DNA of 64,000 nt from Microthyrium microscopicum. Lineage: Eukaryota > Ascomycota > Dothideomycetes > Microthyriales > Microthyriaceae. A model generated the notes under the pieces. That model was not told the DNA's origin, did not search any database, and saw nothing but the letters and a program-made list of their open reading frames with translations. Made by a program: the position numbers and the translations under genes. Positions 33,488 through 46,058 of this stretch are shown here, in pieces. Numbering within the stretch: the stretch's first letter is position 1; each line of letters starts with the position of its first letter. The stretch is taken from the NCBI GenBank assembly GCA_010405405.1, contig MU004239.1, positions 1,104,713-1,168,712 on the forward strand, given 5' to 3'.

Positions 33488-35456
33488 GTGCTTGACAGTT
33501 ATTCCTTTGATTGGCAAGTTTTTGCCGTCGCAGCCTCTGGATTCTTCACGGACAGTTATAATCTCTTCGCCACCAACGTTGTAAGGAACCTTTCCCAATG
33601 CACATGAAAACTCTATTGTTACAAGCCACGCCTCCTACGGAACATTTTACTTTCATGGATTTCCACATGAAACGCACACCCTCTCGTAGCATATCTCTCG
33701 TTGAAGTACGCTAATGAGGAGTTAGATACTTCCAGCGCTGGCCTATGTATACTGGCCAACGGCTACAAGCACTGATAGGGAAGCTACTATCAATCTAGTC
33801 ACATTAGCATCTGCCACTGTAGGGCAGCTGCTATTTGGCTACCTAGCAGATCGATACGGACGGCAGAAACTCTATGGAGTTGAGTTGATATTGGTCACCG
33901 TTTCTACACTAGGCTTGGCTCAGTGCTCTTATGGCGTGCTGAAATATGATGGCACCACCTCCATGTCCATCCTTGGTTGGATCTTGTTCTTTAGAACCAT
34001 TATGGGTTGTGGTATCGGAGCTGAATATCCTTTGAGTGCTGGAATATCTGCAGGTTTGTTTCATCAATCTGGTTTTTGGAATTTGCTAACGAATGGGTAG
34101 AATGGTCATCATCTCGATCAAGAGCGCGAATGCTAGCAGCTGTGTTCCTCATGCAACCGCTCGGTCAACTCGCGGCTTATGTTGTTGGCACAATAGTCCT
34201 TGTTATCTTGAACCGTCACTATCAACTAGACACTCTTATGGACTCCAAGGATGCAGCACCGATCATTGACGTCTTCTGGAGATGGGTGACCGGAATCGGG
34301 GCATTACCAGCACTGATCGCGTTGGGCTTTCGACTCTCCATTCCAGAGTCTGGACGCTGGCGACTTGATGTTCAAGGACAGGCTGATCGAGCTATTCTAG
34401 AAACTCATGCACACTTTGGGACGATGACAAGTTTATCGCTAGACGACGATTTAGAGCTCCGAGACAATTCGAGCGACATTAACGTCGAGCATGAGGCTTT
34501 TGGTCACTCTCCGCAACAAATATCGGGTTCATACCTAGCAAGGTACTTGTTCACGGATGGGAACTGGAGATACCTTGCGGGAACGTCATTATGCTGGTTC
34601 ATAGTGGACTTTGTGTATTATGGCCTTCAGATCAATAATCCGCGCTTTTTGGCAAAGTTGTGGAATAGCCATTTACCAAATACCAGAGTCACCACAACTC
34701 CAGCCTGGCTTCCGAATCCTCTTTACTGGGATCCAACGACGTCGCAACCAACAGTTACAATCTACCATGTCCTCATGGAAAACTCCCGGCACGCCATGAT
34801 TTCGGTGTCCATAGCTGCGGTTTTGGGCAGCCTTCTTCTGATACAAATCATCGACTATGTGTCTCGACGAAAGTTTCTCATCTGGTCGTTCCTCGGACTC
34901 GCGGTCTTAACTGCTGCTATGGGAGTGAGCTATTTGTATACATTCGGCACTTCACACTACTGGATCACGCTCACACTATTCGTACTTTGTCAGTTCTTCT
35001 TCAACCTCGGTCCAAATACTTTGACGTTCATTGTAAGTCTCAATTACACGCCACACTACCACGAGCTGACAAATACAGATCCCAGCGGAAATATTTCCCA
35101 CCCCGATCCGTTGCACCTGTCATGGTATCTCTGCTGCAGCAGGAAAGTTGAGCTCTGTGATTGTTCAATCGATGCTCATACGCTTGCAATTTGGAAACCA
35201 CTCATTACGAGACCTGGATTCGAATGGCATGGGCTGGATGCTGATCATATTTTCTACAGTACTGCTTCTTGGGGCCTTTTGTGCTTGGCTGTGGATTCCA
35301 GAAGTACAGAGCAACACGAGACTGGAAGGCAGCTGGATCCTACCATCCAAGTCTCTCGAGGAGTTGGCTGTCGGCAAGACAAGAACAGAGAGGGAGGCTA
35401 TAAACGGCCTTGACGGCTTAAGGAGGCGATTCAGAGCTGCTACTAGCCCGAACTAG
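33488..35456 (+). CDS. MFS transporter, phosphate:H+ symporter (PHS)-like
   Basis: Likely a 12-TM plasma-membrane symporter related to Pho84-type carriers; the substrate is unproven. Visible exons are 33488-33580, 33726-34053, 34101-35032 and 35079-35456, all in one frame, giving about 577 residues. Key features are FAVAASGFFTDSYNLFATNV in TM1, GQLLFGYLADRYGRQKLYG (the MFS motif A after TM2), GCGIGAEYPLSAGI (PHS-type TM4), RSRARMLAAVFLMQPLG, SIPESGRWRLD and IPAEIFPTPIRCTCHGISAAAGK. These are family signatures. The 5' end is not resolved: an in-frame TAG immediately precedes GTGCTTGAC at 33488, so an upstream exon is needed and I could not place its donor. The gene is either incompletely modelled or 5'-damaged. 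The acceptor TAG at 33485-33487 is a fair guess. Confidence 0.75.
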
Positions 35457-36211
35457 TACGCGCGCGGATGGTAGATTACGGCGGCGATTTGGTCTTACTG
35501 CCGGCTCAACTTAAGATCTTCGAATCAATCAACAAATCAATTATATCAAATGGCTTTGAACGGAGCTTCGGCCTCAATTTCAGGCACTTATTCGCCGTGC
35601 CCAATATCACTCGCGTCAATAATGATGCAGTCCCTATTTCACAGCCGCCGCAGTGCTTCCAACACAATGAGCTTGATGCGAGTGTTCTAGAAGCAAAATT
35701 ACGTCTGTTCTAGCATGCTGCATGATTATCAATCATCAATTCAAATTTTGGGGCGCCTTTTGATATTGGCCTAGCCGCCTGGAGGCCTGACCAAAGAGGC
35801 CGCTTCAAGTATCACCAGTGCCAAGACGCTAGACCTTTTCGGGAATGGCAGCTCAACCTTGAACCTCCCTCACCTCACCACTGCTAGACGTGTGCATCTG
35901 CATCGCGCAAGTGACTGACTACACCTTCACGTCACAATTCCATCGACGACGGCCCTCTTACACAATTCCTTTCTTCCTCTTCTCTGGCCATCGTTCCTCC
36001 AGCTTTGTTTCCCCCGGCACCCACCTTTTCCACTCTCTCCACATTTTCATTTCTCTTTTCATTGACTTGCTATTGTCCAACTGGTCAACTATCATCAGCC
36101 CAACTAGCCGTCCAAAGCGATCGTCTTCTCCAGTATACGAGCGCAACATCATCATTCCCCTCGCGCCCATTTGGGTCCTTCGATTTCCTTTGTCTCTAGC
36201 TGTCAGCTATC
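35457..36211. promoter_or_regulatory. Upstream region of THO2
   Basis: About 750 bp without a gene. The last 300 bp before the THO2 start are strongly C/T-rich on the plus strand, as in fungal housekeeping promoters and leaders. Confidence 0.45.
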
Positions 36212-39200
36212 ATGGCGCCGAAAAGAAAGAATAACGATTCCGCTGCTGGCTCCAATCGACCTTCTCCACATCGCCCACAAAACCTTGACCTCGCACGGCA
36301 ATCGCAAAATGATTCCAATGGTCGCAACACTCGTAGAGGAGGACCCAATCGGTCTTCGGGACGTACAGCAAATTCAGCCAAGGCCCCGACTACTTCTTCA
36401 ACTCCTACACCAACTCTACCTGCAAATACCGAAAGTCCTACCCTTCCCAAGCCTGCTACACCCTCTCTACAAAAGCCTTCCACTCAAGCTCCGGCTCCGG
36501 TAGTGAAGCCCGACACACCTGCAAACACCGCTCCGGCCGCGCCTGTATGGATCAATACCTTACCATTCTATCCCGAGTTCGTCACCAAGGAGCGCATTGC
36601 TCAATGGAAAACTTCGGGTCGCAAGTTCATTCATGAGAAAGGTGTAGAGCTGCTTGCCTCTGGTGATAACATGGATATCAATCCTCTCTTCATCGAAATC
36701 ATGCGTGCAGCTTTTCTTGAACGCTTGGATCCTGTGCTTGCCGGAGATGTCATCAAAGAAATTCTGAAAGAAGACAAAGCTCCTCGCGACTATCGTAGTC
36801 CTTCTATCTTCTTCATTGAAGTGTTCAGCAATCTCACAGAGGCCGGCTTACCAAATCCATCAAAGGTCTTCGCCTTTCTAGAAGCGACCGGCATCTCTCC
36901 ATCAGACATGCGCGAGCGGTTGGATATAAGCACGCTCACACAGCTAGGCATGGTCCGCCAGAGTTTCTCCCAGTACGGAACTCGACACTCGACCAATGTC
37001 CTATACAAGCAGACGACCTATAACATCTTGCGAGAGGACACTGAAGGTTATGCAAAACTGATAGAAGGATACTACAAGGCTGCATTGAGTGGCCCACCAA
37101 CTGCTGAACTAGTCTCGGATGCCTTCCAAAAAGTCAAATCTCTTATTGGGGCGTTCAATCTTGATTCAGGTCGGGCACTGGATATCACCTTGGATGTTTT
37201 CGGAGATCTCTTGGTCGCACGCTTCCGATTCTTCGTGCGCTATCTTCGCGCGAGTTCATTCTGGCCCCCATCCCGAACAGTGGAAGGAATTGATCGTTAC
37301 GATCCAGGATTTTCGTCCTTACCTTGGTGGTCAGCTTTAAGCTACCCAGGAGATTCGTCGACTACAGAAGAAGACAAAATCCGCCTTCAGGACCTGAAAC
37401 AAAAACGCGATGTTCATTTTTGGGATCGAGTTCGACGCTTGGGAATTCGTGCCTTCTTTGAGTTAGGTGGTCGCCAAATTGCCTCCGATTTCGAGATTCA
37501 GCAAGCTGAAATGTCCATCGACAGCCAAGATCTCGATCGCGTCTGGATAGCTAAAACCAAAACATTTCCTCCAGAGGGAAATAAAATGGCTGCGCAGTTA
37601 TTGGGCAATAAGCTTCGCGGCTATGCCTCTGGTGACCGTGAAGAAGGCGCGCAGATTCCCGATAATCTGATCTGGCTCGCTACATTACTCGTTCATATCG
37701 GATTCATCTCTCTGAGAGATCTGTATCCTCACCTCTACCCTCTTGAGGGCGATTTGGAAAAAGTCAAGGCCCTTCTTACCAAAGAAAAGAATGAGCGCGA
37801 GTTGAAGAAGCGCCCAGGCGGCGGAATGAATGCTCTTCTAATGGCTGGTGCTTTGCCTGATGACACCAACTCTGCGCCTTTGCGTCTTCGGGAGGTGGAG
37901 CGCAAGCCAGCGGCTCAAGCCGACTCTCAAGTCCCCAAGGAAGAGGCAGAGAAAATACCGGAAGAACCGCGAAATCAAAAGCTTCTTCTTCTTGAAAGCC
38001 TTCTGTTGATAGGTGCCATTCCTGATGCATTGTTCATCATTGGCGAACATCCTTGGCTTCTTGAACTCTGCCCTTCTATTATGCAGTACATACATCGCAT
38101 TCTTCACTACTCCGTTGCGAAAGTCTATGACTCAACCAAAGAAGCCTCCGAGATCAATATTTCTGAAGCTCAGAAAGACCACGTCATGTCTGAGCCATCA
38201 GCTTTCCCTCGTAATTCTCTCAAGGCTATCAGCAGTGAACCTCGACGAACCAAGAGATGGGGTAAACTCGACAGCTTCGATGCATCCAAGGAGGCCGACT
38301 ATAAGTTTTACTGGGAAGATTGGTCTGACAATGTTCCTATATGCCAGACTGTCGACGACATATTCGCTCTTTGCTCCACTTTTCTCAACTTGTCCGGTGT
38401 ACGGATTGGCGAGGATGTCGAGCTTTTGACTAAACTTGCTCGTATTGGCATCACAAGCATCAATGAAGACAATTCTGAGGCTAACGTTGAGCGCTGGGTT
38501 GATCTTTGTAAGCGCATCCTTGTTCCGGCCCTTAGTTTCACAAAAAGCAATCCTGGAGCAGTCAATCAAGTATGGGACCTTGTGCGCAACTTCCCTATTG
38601 CAGTACGCTACGGTATCTACACAGAGTGGTTTCAAGGCACAACTTCCAAGCTACCAGCGCTCAAAGATCAGTTTACTCTCGCGGAGGCAGAAACCAAAGA
38701 CATTCTGAAGCGAATCAGCAAACAAAACACAAAGGAAATGGCTCGGTCCTTGGCCAAGGTCGCCACATCTTCTCCTGGAATTGTTTTCCGCGCCACTCTC
38801 AACCAAATCGAGGCGTATGGAAATCTCATTCCTGTAGTTATTGAATGCGCCCGCTACTTCACCACCATGGGCTACGATATCTTGACTTGGTCTATTTTAA
38901 CCGCCTTGGGTGGTGGTTCTCGCAGCCGGATGCAATCTGATGGTATGCTCACGAACCCATGGCTTAGACAATTAGCGAGCTTTGCCGGAGATGTTTGCAA
39001 GCGCTACACTGTCATGAACCCGTCCCCCATTCTTCGATATGTCGCAAATCAGCTTGAGCATAAGAAGTCCGAAGACTTGGAAATCCTCCAGCAGATAATA
39101 TCTTCAATGGCAGGAATTCGACCGGAGAATCTGTTCAGCATGGAGCAGGTACAATACTTAATGGGCGGCAAAACCTTCCGAGACAAAGTACTCCAGGATC

Positions 39201-42200
39201 TACAAGACAAGCGTCATGATCCAAAGCTACCTACCAAACGTCTCATTCGATCACTCCAAGAATCCGAATTAGTCGCCCCGCTTCTCATTCTCTTGGCTCA
39301 CGAACGCGAATCTTACATCTTTCGGCCGTCAACAGAAAACATGCCAAGCAAAGTGCTGTCAAAGAACGCTGATAAACTTCATCACGCTTTTGTTCAATAT
39401 CTGGAAACCCTACAGACCAACTTGTCAATTCAAGATTTCAGTGCCACGATACCTGCTGTAGATCAATTGATCAAGCAGTATGGCATTCGTCCACCTATTG
39501 CTTTTCTCATCTCACGCGATATTCTGCGACAACGTCTAGAAGAGCATAGACAGGCTGTCAAAGCTGCCAAGCTGAATGGGAAAGTTGATACACCCAATGA
39601 TGGCGATCTTGAGATGGCAGATGGCAACAAGACCGGGCAAGAAGCTGTACCAACCGCAGCATCAGCTCAGGCCGATGACTTGGAGGCAAAAAATACCGAA
39701 ATCTCCAATGGCGACGTGACTATGAAAGACGTCTCTGCTTCAAGTGCTACCCAAACTTCTGTCACACCACCATTGCTCCGAGACCCCTCAATGACCTCCC
39801 TTATCGACAAGATGCGTGGCACCTTTGAACCCAACTATGAGGATACCATGAGTGTTGCATTTTACGTCTGGTTCTGGCAGCTCAATACTACGGACTTTTA
39901 CTGGCCACAGAAGTCTTATGACATGGAGCAAGCCAAGATCAAAGACCGAACAGATGAATTGAAAACCGAGCGACTACCTGGCACAACTAAAGCCTCCCGC
40001 GATGCAGAAATTGTCAAGCTCAACGCTCGCAATGATGTCATAATCAAAGAAAAGACGGCTCAGGCAATGCATATCACAGTCGTACGACGAGATCTGCGAA
40101 AGGAAAAGGATACATGGTTTGCTCACGTCTCCCTCAGTGATAGCAAAACCCTGTGCAACAACATCATTCAGGAGCTCATTCTTCCTCGAGCACTGCTTTC
40201 TCCTTTTGATGCTCTATATGCTTGCAAGTGGATCTTTTTGATCCATGCTCTAGGAACACCCGGCTTTCGTACCATTCACATTATTGACAAAATGTTTAAC
40301 ACGAATTTCCTCACGAGTGTTATCACCTCGTGTACAGCCCGGGAAGTCGACAATTTTGGTTGGTTTCTCAACGAACTCTTGTCAACGCTTGCAACCTGGC
40401 ACACCAAACAGAAACCAATCCGCGGCTCTAACGAAAAGCCTAAGGAACCCACCGACATATACGAGGAGCAAGCGATAGGAACCAAAAAGGATCTCTCTGG
40501 TTTCTGTACCAAAGTCAACGACGACATGTCGCCAGCAATCCATCTCTCCTGGCAAGACTATCGTCGTCTTCTTTTCAAATGGCACGGTCAGCTGCAAACC
40601 AGCTTAACGCAGCTCTTGACTGCTGGTGAATATATGGGCGTCCGAAATGCAGTTTCTGTTCTCAAGGTCGTTCAAGCACAATATCCGGCGACTGCGTATC
40701 ATTACAATAAATTGAAGGTCAACTTGGAAAGTCTTGTTGCCAATGATCATAGAGGAGATGTTCGACTGGTCTCAGACTCTTGCTTGTCCGAGCTTAAAAA
40801 ACGAGAAAAACTCATGGTCACCTCTGATTCTTTCCGCACTTTGGCTGACAACGCGAAACCTTCCAAGTCTGAATCAGCACAGCCTTCAAACACTGAGAAG
40901 AAAGACCTCAATCCCGCTGTCCCGGAGTTCAAACCTACCTCTACCATGTAAGTTCACGGGTCTTTGATTTCAATTCGCATTCTAACCTGTTCTAGTGACT
41001 CAAAAACAGCCCCGTCGAGCTCTGGAGAGGTTGAGGACGGTGAGATTGATGACGCGAAGAAGGCAGCGATTCAGGCACTAGCCAATTCGAACGCTGCAAA
41101 GCCTGATACCTCGATCCCCAAATCTGCGGACGTCAAGGATGCTCCGGTTGAACCAAAGGAAAAGCGCCCAGAAACAAAATCTAGTGAGAATACTCAGTCA
41201 GCATCTACAGCTAGACAAGAAGTGCACAAGTCACGACGAGCAGGCGACAATTCGAACTCGGTTCCAATAAATCGCCAAAATAACGGCGAAGCATCTTCTC
41301 GCAATGGAATGCGACGTCCTGGCTCTCAATTACCACCACCGCCTGCTCAGCACGCGCTGCCTCGTCGACCTGATGGCGAGATCCCCAAGGATCAAATCAC
41401 TCATCACTCCAATGAACGTAACAAAGAGAGACCCAGCTATGGAAACGATTCTAGAGGACCCGAGGCTCCACGCGATGCCCCTCGAGGTCGCATTCAAGAT
41501 CCTGCAGGACATCGGAGCCAGAATAGAACTCCTGAGCCTTCTGTCGCCCGTGGGAATCGAGATATGTTGCGCGAGCCGCCTCGAGATGCTCATCCTCCGC
41601 GAGATCCTTATCCTCGTGATCCATATCAACGAGATCCTCGGGAAACAAATCTACGAGATCCGCGAGATGCCCATGTACGCGATCCTCGAGATGCACATGT
41701 ACGGGACCCTCGAGAGACACACGTACGAGATCTTCGGGATATGCATCAGCGAGATCCGCGAGATCCTTATTCTCCACGCGATCCTCACTCATCGCGAGAA
41801 AATCATGCTATGCGCGATAACCACCCTCGAGATGTTCCCCCTCCACGAGAGACCCAAGCTTCACGCGAATCGCATGTGTCTCGAGATGGAGCTATTCCCC
41901 GTGATCCACATGCTTCACGCGACGCTCGCGAACCTCGAGGTCCCCCTCCAATGCGTGATACTCGACAGAACATTAGAGCGCCTGATCAAGTAGAATCTTC
42001 AGCGCCAAAAGACCGTGGATATGACATGTCTCGCCTACACCCTGATGGAAGTCGACCACAAGCCACAAGTCAGCGACAGCGTGATCCCCCTCCTCCTCCA
42101 CCTCGCGAACCACCAGTCAATGCTGAACGCGCCGCAATAATAGATCACGCACCATCTGGACCCCGATTGGATAGTCGCCGAGGCGATTTGTTCCAGCAGG

Positions 42201-43105
42201 CCTCCAAACCTCGGGCCCCACTGGATCCACGAGACGGACGTCTATCTGGGCAGGAATTTGCAGGACCGCCTCGCCTCCCAGCTTCCCAAGATCCCAACTA
42301 TGGACGTCTTAATCCAATTCCCGATGCCACACCTTCTGGACCGCGCTCTCGTCCAGCCCAAGGCGCTCGTGGTGGACGAGTTCCGCCATCACCAACTACA
42401 GACCGTCCTGCCTATTCTGGGCCACAAGGTCCTGAGTTGGGTGGTGGTGGAATTCATCCAAGCCGACTAGGCAACATACCAAATGACGGTCCAAATTCTC
42501 AGGCGTCGTTACCAAGTCCAGTAGGACCGCCTTCAGGACCACGTGGTGGCCGACAGCCTGCTGGCAATTTCAATTCTGGACCTGCGCCATCGGGTGGTCG
42601 TCGGACCCTCCAGAACCTGAATCAGCATTTGCAGCAGGCAGGAGGACGACCAACGGCGCCCCAGCAGCAGGTGCCACAGCCATCACGGCGACAGCGCTCG
42701 CGATCACGTAGCCCTCGCCGAGAGCGGGAGGACCATCGTGTCCGAGAAGAGTTGCCTCCAACGGATCGTGACTCCCGTCGCAACACCCGCGGAGCCACTC
42801 GAGATGGTCGGGACGACCGAGAACAAGAACCAACCTCACACCGTCGCGACAATCGACGAGGACGAGAAACTAGAAACAATGGTGACATGGCTCGCGCACC
42901 CCTTCCCCCACAGCAAGTACCACCTCCTCCCCGTGGCATGCCACCTCGAAATGGCGAAATGGATGGTCGAGGACCATCGCGTGGTAGCGGTGCAAATGAA
43001 CGACGTGATGATGGGCGAGATGGACGAGATACTCGCAAACGTACTCGCCAGGCAGGCGCCGAAGATCCGCATGCAGACAACAAGCGACCACGACGAGGGG
43101 ATTAG
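36212..43105 (+). CDS. THO2: THO complex subunit 2 (THO2)
   Basis: Largest scaffold of the THO/TREX complex, which couples transcription elongation to mRNP assembly and export in the nucleus. Exons 36212-40947 and 40996-43105 (48-bp intron, GTAAGT..CTAAC..TTCTAG) join in frame to 2281 residues. The first 110 residues are disordered (Ser/Pro/Thr-rich). The conserved helical body follows: WINTLPFYPEFVTKERIAQW, FFIEVFSNLTEAGLPNPSKV, FYVWFWQLNTTDFYWPQKSY, VRRDLRKEKDTWFAHVSLSD, ILPRALLSPFDALYACKWIF and FNTNFLTSVITSCTAREVDN, all with the THO2 pattern. The C-terminal 700 residues are disordered and very Arg/Pro-rich, with repeats of RDPR type at about residues 1777-1900 and SR-like segments (RSRSRSPRRERE). 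This tail is longer than in animal THOC2 and suggests RNA binding. Confidence 0.95.
41590..41960 (+). repeat. Coding tandem repeat (RDPR-type) in THO2
   Basis: Imperfect tandem units of 12-24 bp, built on CGAGATCC/CGCGATCC, encode repeated RDPRD-, RDPHASR- and VRDPRDAH-like peptides. Alternate charge (R/D) with Pro, His and Tyr is regular over about 120 residues. The regularity makes the other frames open as well, which produces long shadow frames. Confidence 0.75.
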
Positions 43106-44409
43106 GACTCTCCGAGCTCACCATCGCGAAAGTCTACGGATGCTGAACTGGAGCAGCCGCCTATTGATGCGCCGTCAAAGCCACAAAAGAACATGCGCAA
43201 GCGACAGCATCGTCGGCGATCATGATTTTTGAAAAATTGTAGATGAAGCATACATGCCATGGTGTTATTGGGTAGGAACAGGCATAGCCGGTGCATTGTC
43301 AAGGCGTTTGTGTTGAGCGGTGGAGATTCAACTTGTCTTTTTGTAATTATAAATACTACTTTGTGATGGAGCATTGCACAGGTGTTGGCGGATTATTTGA
43401 TGGGTTTGCATAGCTTATTGTAGGAGATACCACTCACTCTGCTTTGGAATATATGGCCTTTCTACTTCCATCTTCATGCTTCTACTTCGATGAATAGCCG
43501 GTGTCGTAAAAATGATGAAGTGTAGCAGCATATCCACTCCCGTGTAAAAAGTAACATTGATTTCAATATGCTTATGTTCTCGCAGGTACCATGTTTGGTT
43601 TCGCAACAACCAAGGAGATGGGCAGAGGCTGCCCGAACCTGTTCGCAATCCGCGATGGCTACCACCGGCTCAACTAACAAGAGCATACTTATTCCCCAAT
43701 CTTGAACGATAACAAACACTACTCAAATAGTCTATGTTCGATTTCAAGTGCGACCGTTACCTTCACAAATACAAATCGAAAGACCGGACTTGCAAGGATA
43801 TCTTATAAAGCCTCTGTCCGTCAGCACACATATTTCAGGCTTGTCAAGGATACTTACTTGTAGCTACTCTACCCTTGATAACACTGCCTTGAATCTTCGA
43901 ATACGCTCAGCCTCCAAGTTTACGTAGGTTTAGATCCGGAATTGGGGTTCCGCCTAAAATCCATGTAGCTGAGTTATAACTTCCGCTTGACCTATTCGTT
44001 CCTCTTTTCACCTGGCTCGGTCGCAGTTCCCTTGGCAAATCTTCTGCTTTTCTTTTCCGAGGATTCCTGATAACCTGAGAGAGTATATATGAGCTGGTCT
44101 TGGACAACCAAAAAATACGTGCCAGACATAGACCGCAGATATCTAACCTACAATGCTGGTGCTGTCTGGCCTATCATGGACCAAGCATGCTGTAAGCATG
44201 TACTTTAAGGCCCGCTTACCGCCGATAGATACGTGGATTGCAACATGTCTAATTCTAAGCTTGTTCTATCCTTACACCCTTCCCAGACCGAAACTCAAAT
44301 AACATTGAGACTTTGCTCTTTCTTGTTGGGTCTGTTCTGCTCGCTCTGGAATGCTCAAGCGACTCCCTCTTTCTTATTCTTCATCCTTCTTCGACAATGA
44401 TTATGTAAC
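43106..44409. other. Gene-free stretch
   Basis: About 1.3 kb between THO2 and the KNH-domain gene. No coding, RNA or repeat signal was recognised. Confidence 0.45.
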
Positions 44410-45548
44410 ATGTTGTTGCTGGCCTCTGTCTTCTTTTCTTTCATTGCAACATTTGTCAATGTCTTGGCTATCACTGTTACAGCACCATCGCCAGGCGAGC
44501 AGGTATCTCTTGCGAAACCTTTCATGATTCGATGGGCTTTGGATAGGTAAACCAGACTACCTCTTTGTTCTTCAGCATACTAAGCTCATATAGTGGTGAT
44601 CCCGCGCAAGTGAGCATCGACTTACTCAACTCATCAAATATTGTCGCAAAGCCTATCCTCGAAAATATCGCACACAGTCTGAACGCCAGCGAACTTGGAG
44701 CCAACATAACATGGCCATTCAATATTCCGAATGAGACCGCTACTTACCAGTTATACTTTATTGCTGCGGCCTCTGGTAGCGATATCGCCACATCAGGCAT
44801 CTTCAGCCTGACGCTTCCTCCTGGAGAGAACAGAACACAGGCTGCAGGAACCGTTGGACCCTACGGAACGCATCCCAGCACAGACTTTCCTCCCAGCGCG
44901 AAGGAAAGTCGTCTCAGCAGCAGAGTAATTGCAGGTATTGTGTGCAGCTTTGTAGTGCTGTTTTTGGTGGGAATATTCACAGGATGCTTCATCTATCGCA
45001 AAAGACGGCATGTGCCCGCCAAAGAAGAAGAAAACAATGAAATTGGGAAGCCGGAGCTTGACGGCAGCAGCCCCAACGAAAAGCGTGGTACTCTCGATAC
45101 CATGGCCAGTGCAGAGATTGGATCAAGCGATAAACCGTTCAACTACTTGCGATTCGAGCTTCCGTCTTCGCCTCCAATACCGCCGGTGGAACTTCCAGAC
45201 AATGAAATACCTGCCTATGAAATGTCTTCTGCGGCTGACACTTCTACAATTCCCGACACAGAAGAGAAATCTTATGAAGAGCAAGATAGGCTTGATGTTA
45301 CCCTTACAACAGAGACATCAGAAGGCATTCGAAACCACGTCCAGTCACCACAATCACGAAGTATGAGCATTAGCTCTTTGTCAAGTGGAACGAAATTTCC
45401 GTCAGTATCTCTTCTTAACAGCTCGAAACGAGCATCCTTGATTTCAACGTCACCTTCGATATTAACACCGCGAAGGGCCTCTACTTTTGCCAAAGCGTTG
45501 GAGGAGATTGTAGCAGAGGAATTCAGGAGGAAAGATTCCGATGAATGA
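44410..45548 (+). CDS. KNH/Kre9-type domain single-pass membrane protein
   Basis: Predicted cell-surface protein. Exons 44410-44546 and 44594-45548 (47-bp intron, TACTAAG branch) join in frame to 363 residues. A signal peptide (LLLASVFFSFIATFVNVLA) is followed by ITVTAPSPGEQVSLAKPFMI, RWALDSGDPAQVSIDLLNSS and ..IFSLTLPPG, which is the Ig-like N-terminal Ser-Thr-rich domain of the Kre9/Knh1 family (residues 20-125). Potential N-glycosylation sites are present (NSS, NAS, NIT, NET, NRT). A single transmembrane helix lies at about 157-180 (VIAGIVCSFVVLFLVGIFTG), followed by a basic stop-transfer RKRRH and a 180-residue acidic, Ser-rich cytoplasmic tail. This layout is like fungal wall-sensor or WSC-type receptors. 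A role in wall sensing is inference. The usual long Ser/Thr stalk is short here. Confidence 0.75.
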
Positions 45549-46058
45549 ATTAATGATGACTTGAAACTCTAGCAGAGCTTAAATGAGAATTATACGGCAG
45601 ATATGAATGAAACAAAATGCCGTGAATTTAGTGTATATGTTTTGTTAACAGCTCTAGTAGAGGCAGTGGAATGAGGTATATTTGTCTCATGCCGTCACTG
45701 AGCTTTTTCGAGACCAAATAACTGAATAATTTCTCGTTAAACTGTGCAGCTCAAGCTTGTTCTCTATAAAAGCTTTATGAAGAAACTATAGGTCTTGAAT
45801 GCATTATTTGATAGATTTCTCCCAGTATTACTTGTCTGTTAGCTGGGAGTTGAAGATCACGGAGGTCTATTTCACTGGCAACTTCAGCCCACTGGCTCGA
45901 TTGGACCAACACCAAAAATTCGACATCCATCAATTTTCTACACTTAAATTCCTTCCACACCTTTCACATTGCTAGGAATAGATAATCAGGTAGATTTCAA
46001 GAGCTTGGAAACGACATTGAGGTGCATCAGTCCACGAAAGAGGAACGCAAACTCCACC
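45549..46058. other. Gene-free stretch
   Basis: About 500 bp between tandem genes; presumed terminator of the KNH-domain gene and promoter of deoxyhypusine synthase. Nothing distinctive. Confidence 0.4.

Noticed and set aside
41304-41993. 229-codon open frame in the second frame over the THO2 tail
   Set aside because: It is a shadow of the RDPR tandem repeat, which keeps other frames open. The main frame has the SR-like and charged pattern expected for THO2.
43907-44107. 66-codon minus-strand frame with a basic segment
   Set aside because: Short, isolated, and without homologous pattern or splice partners.
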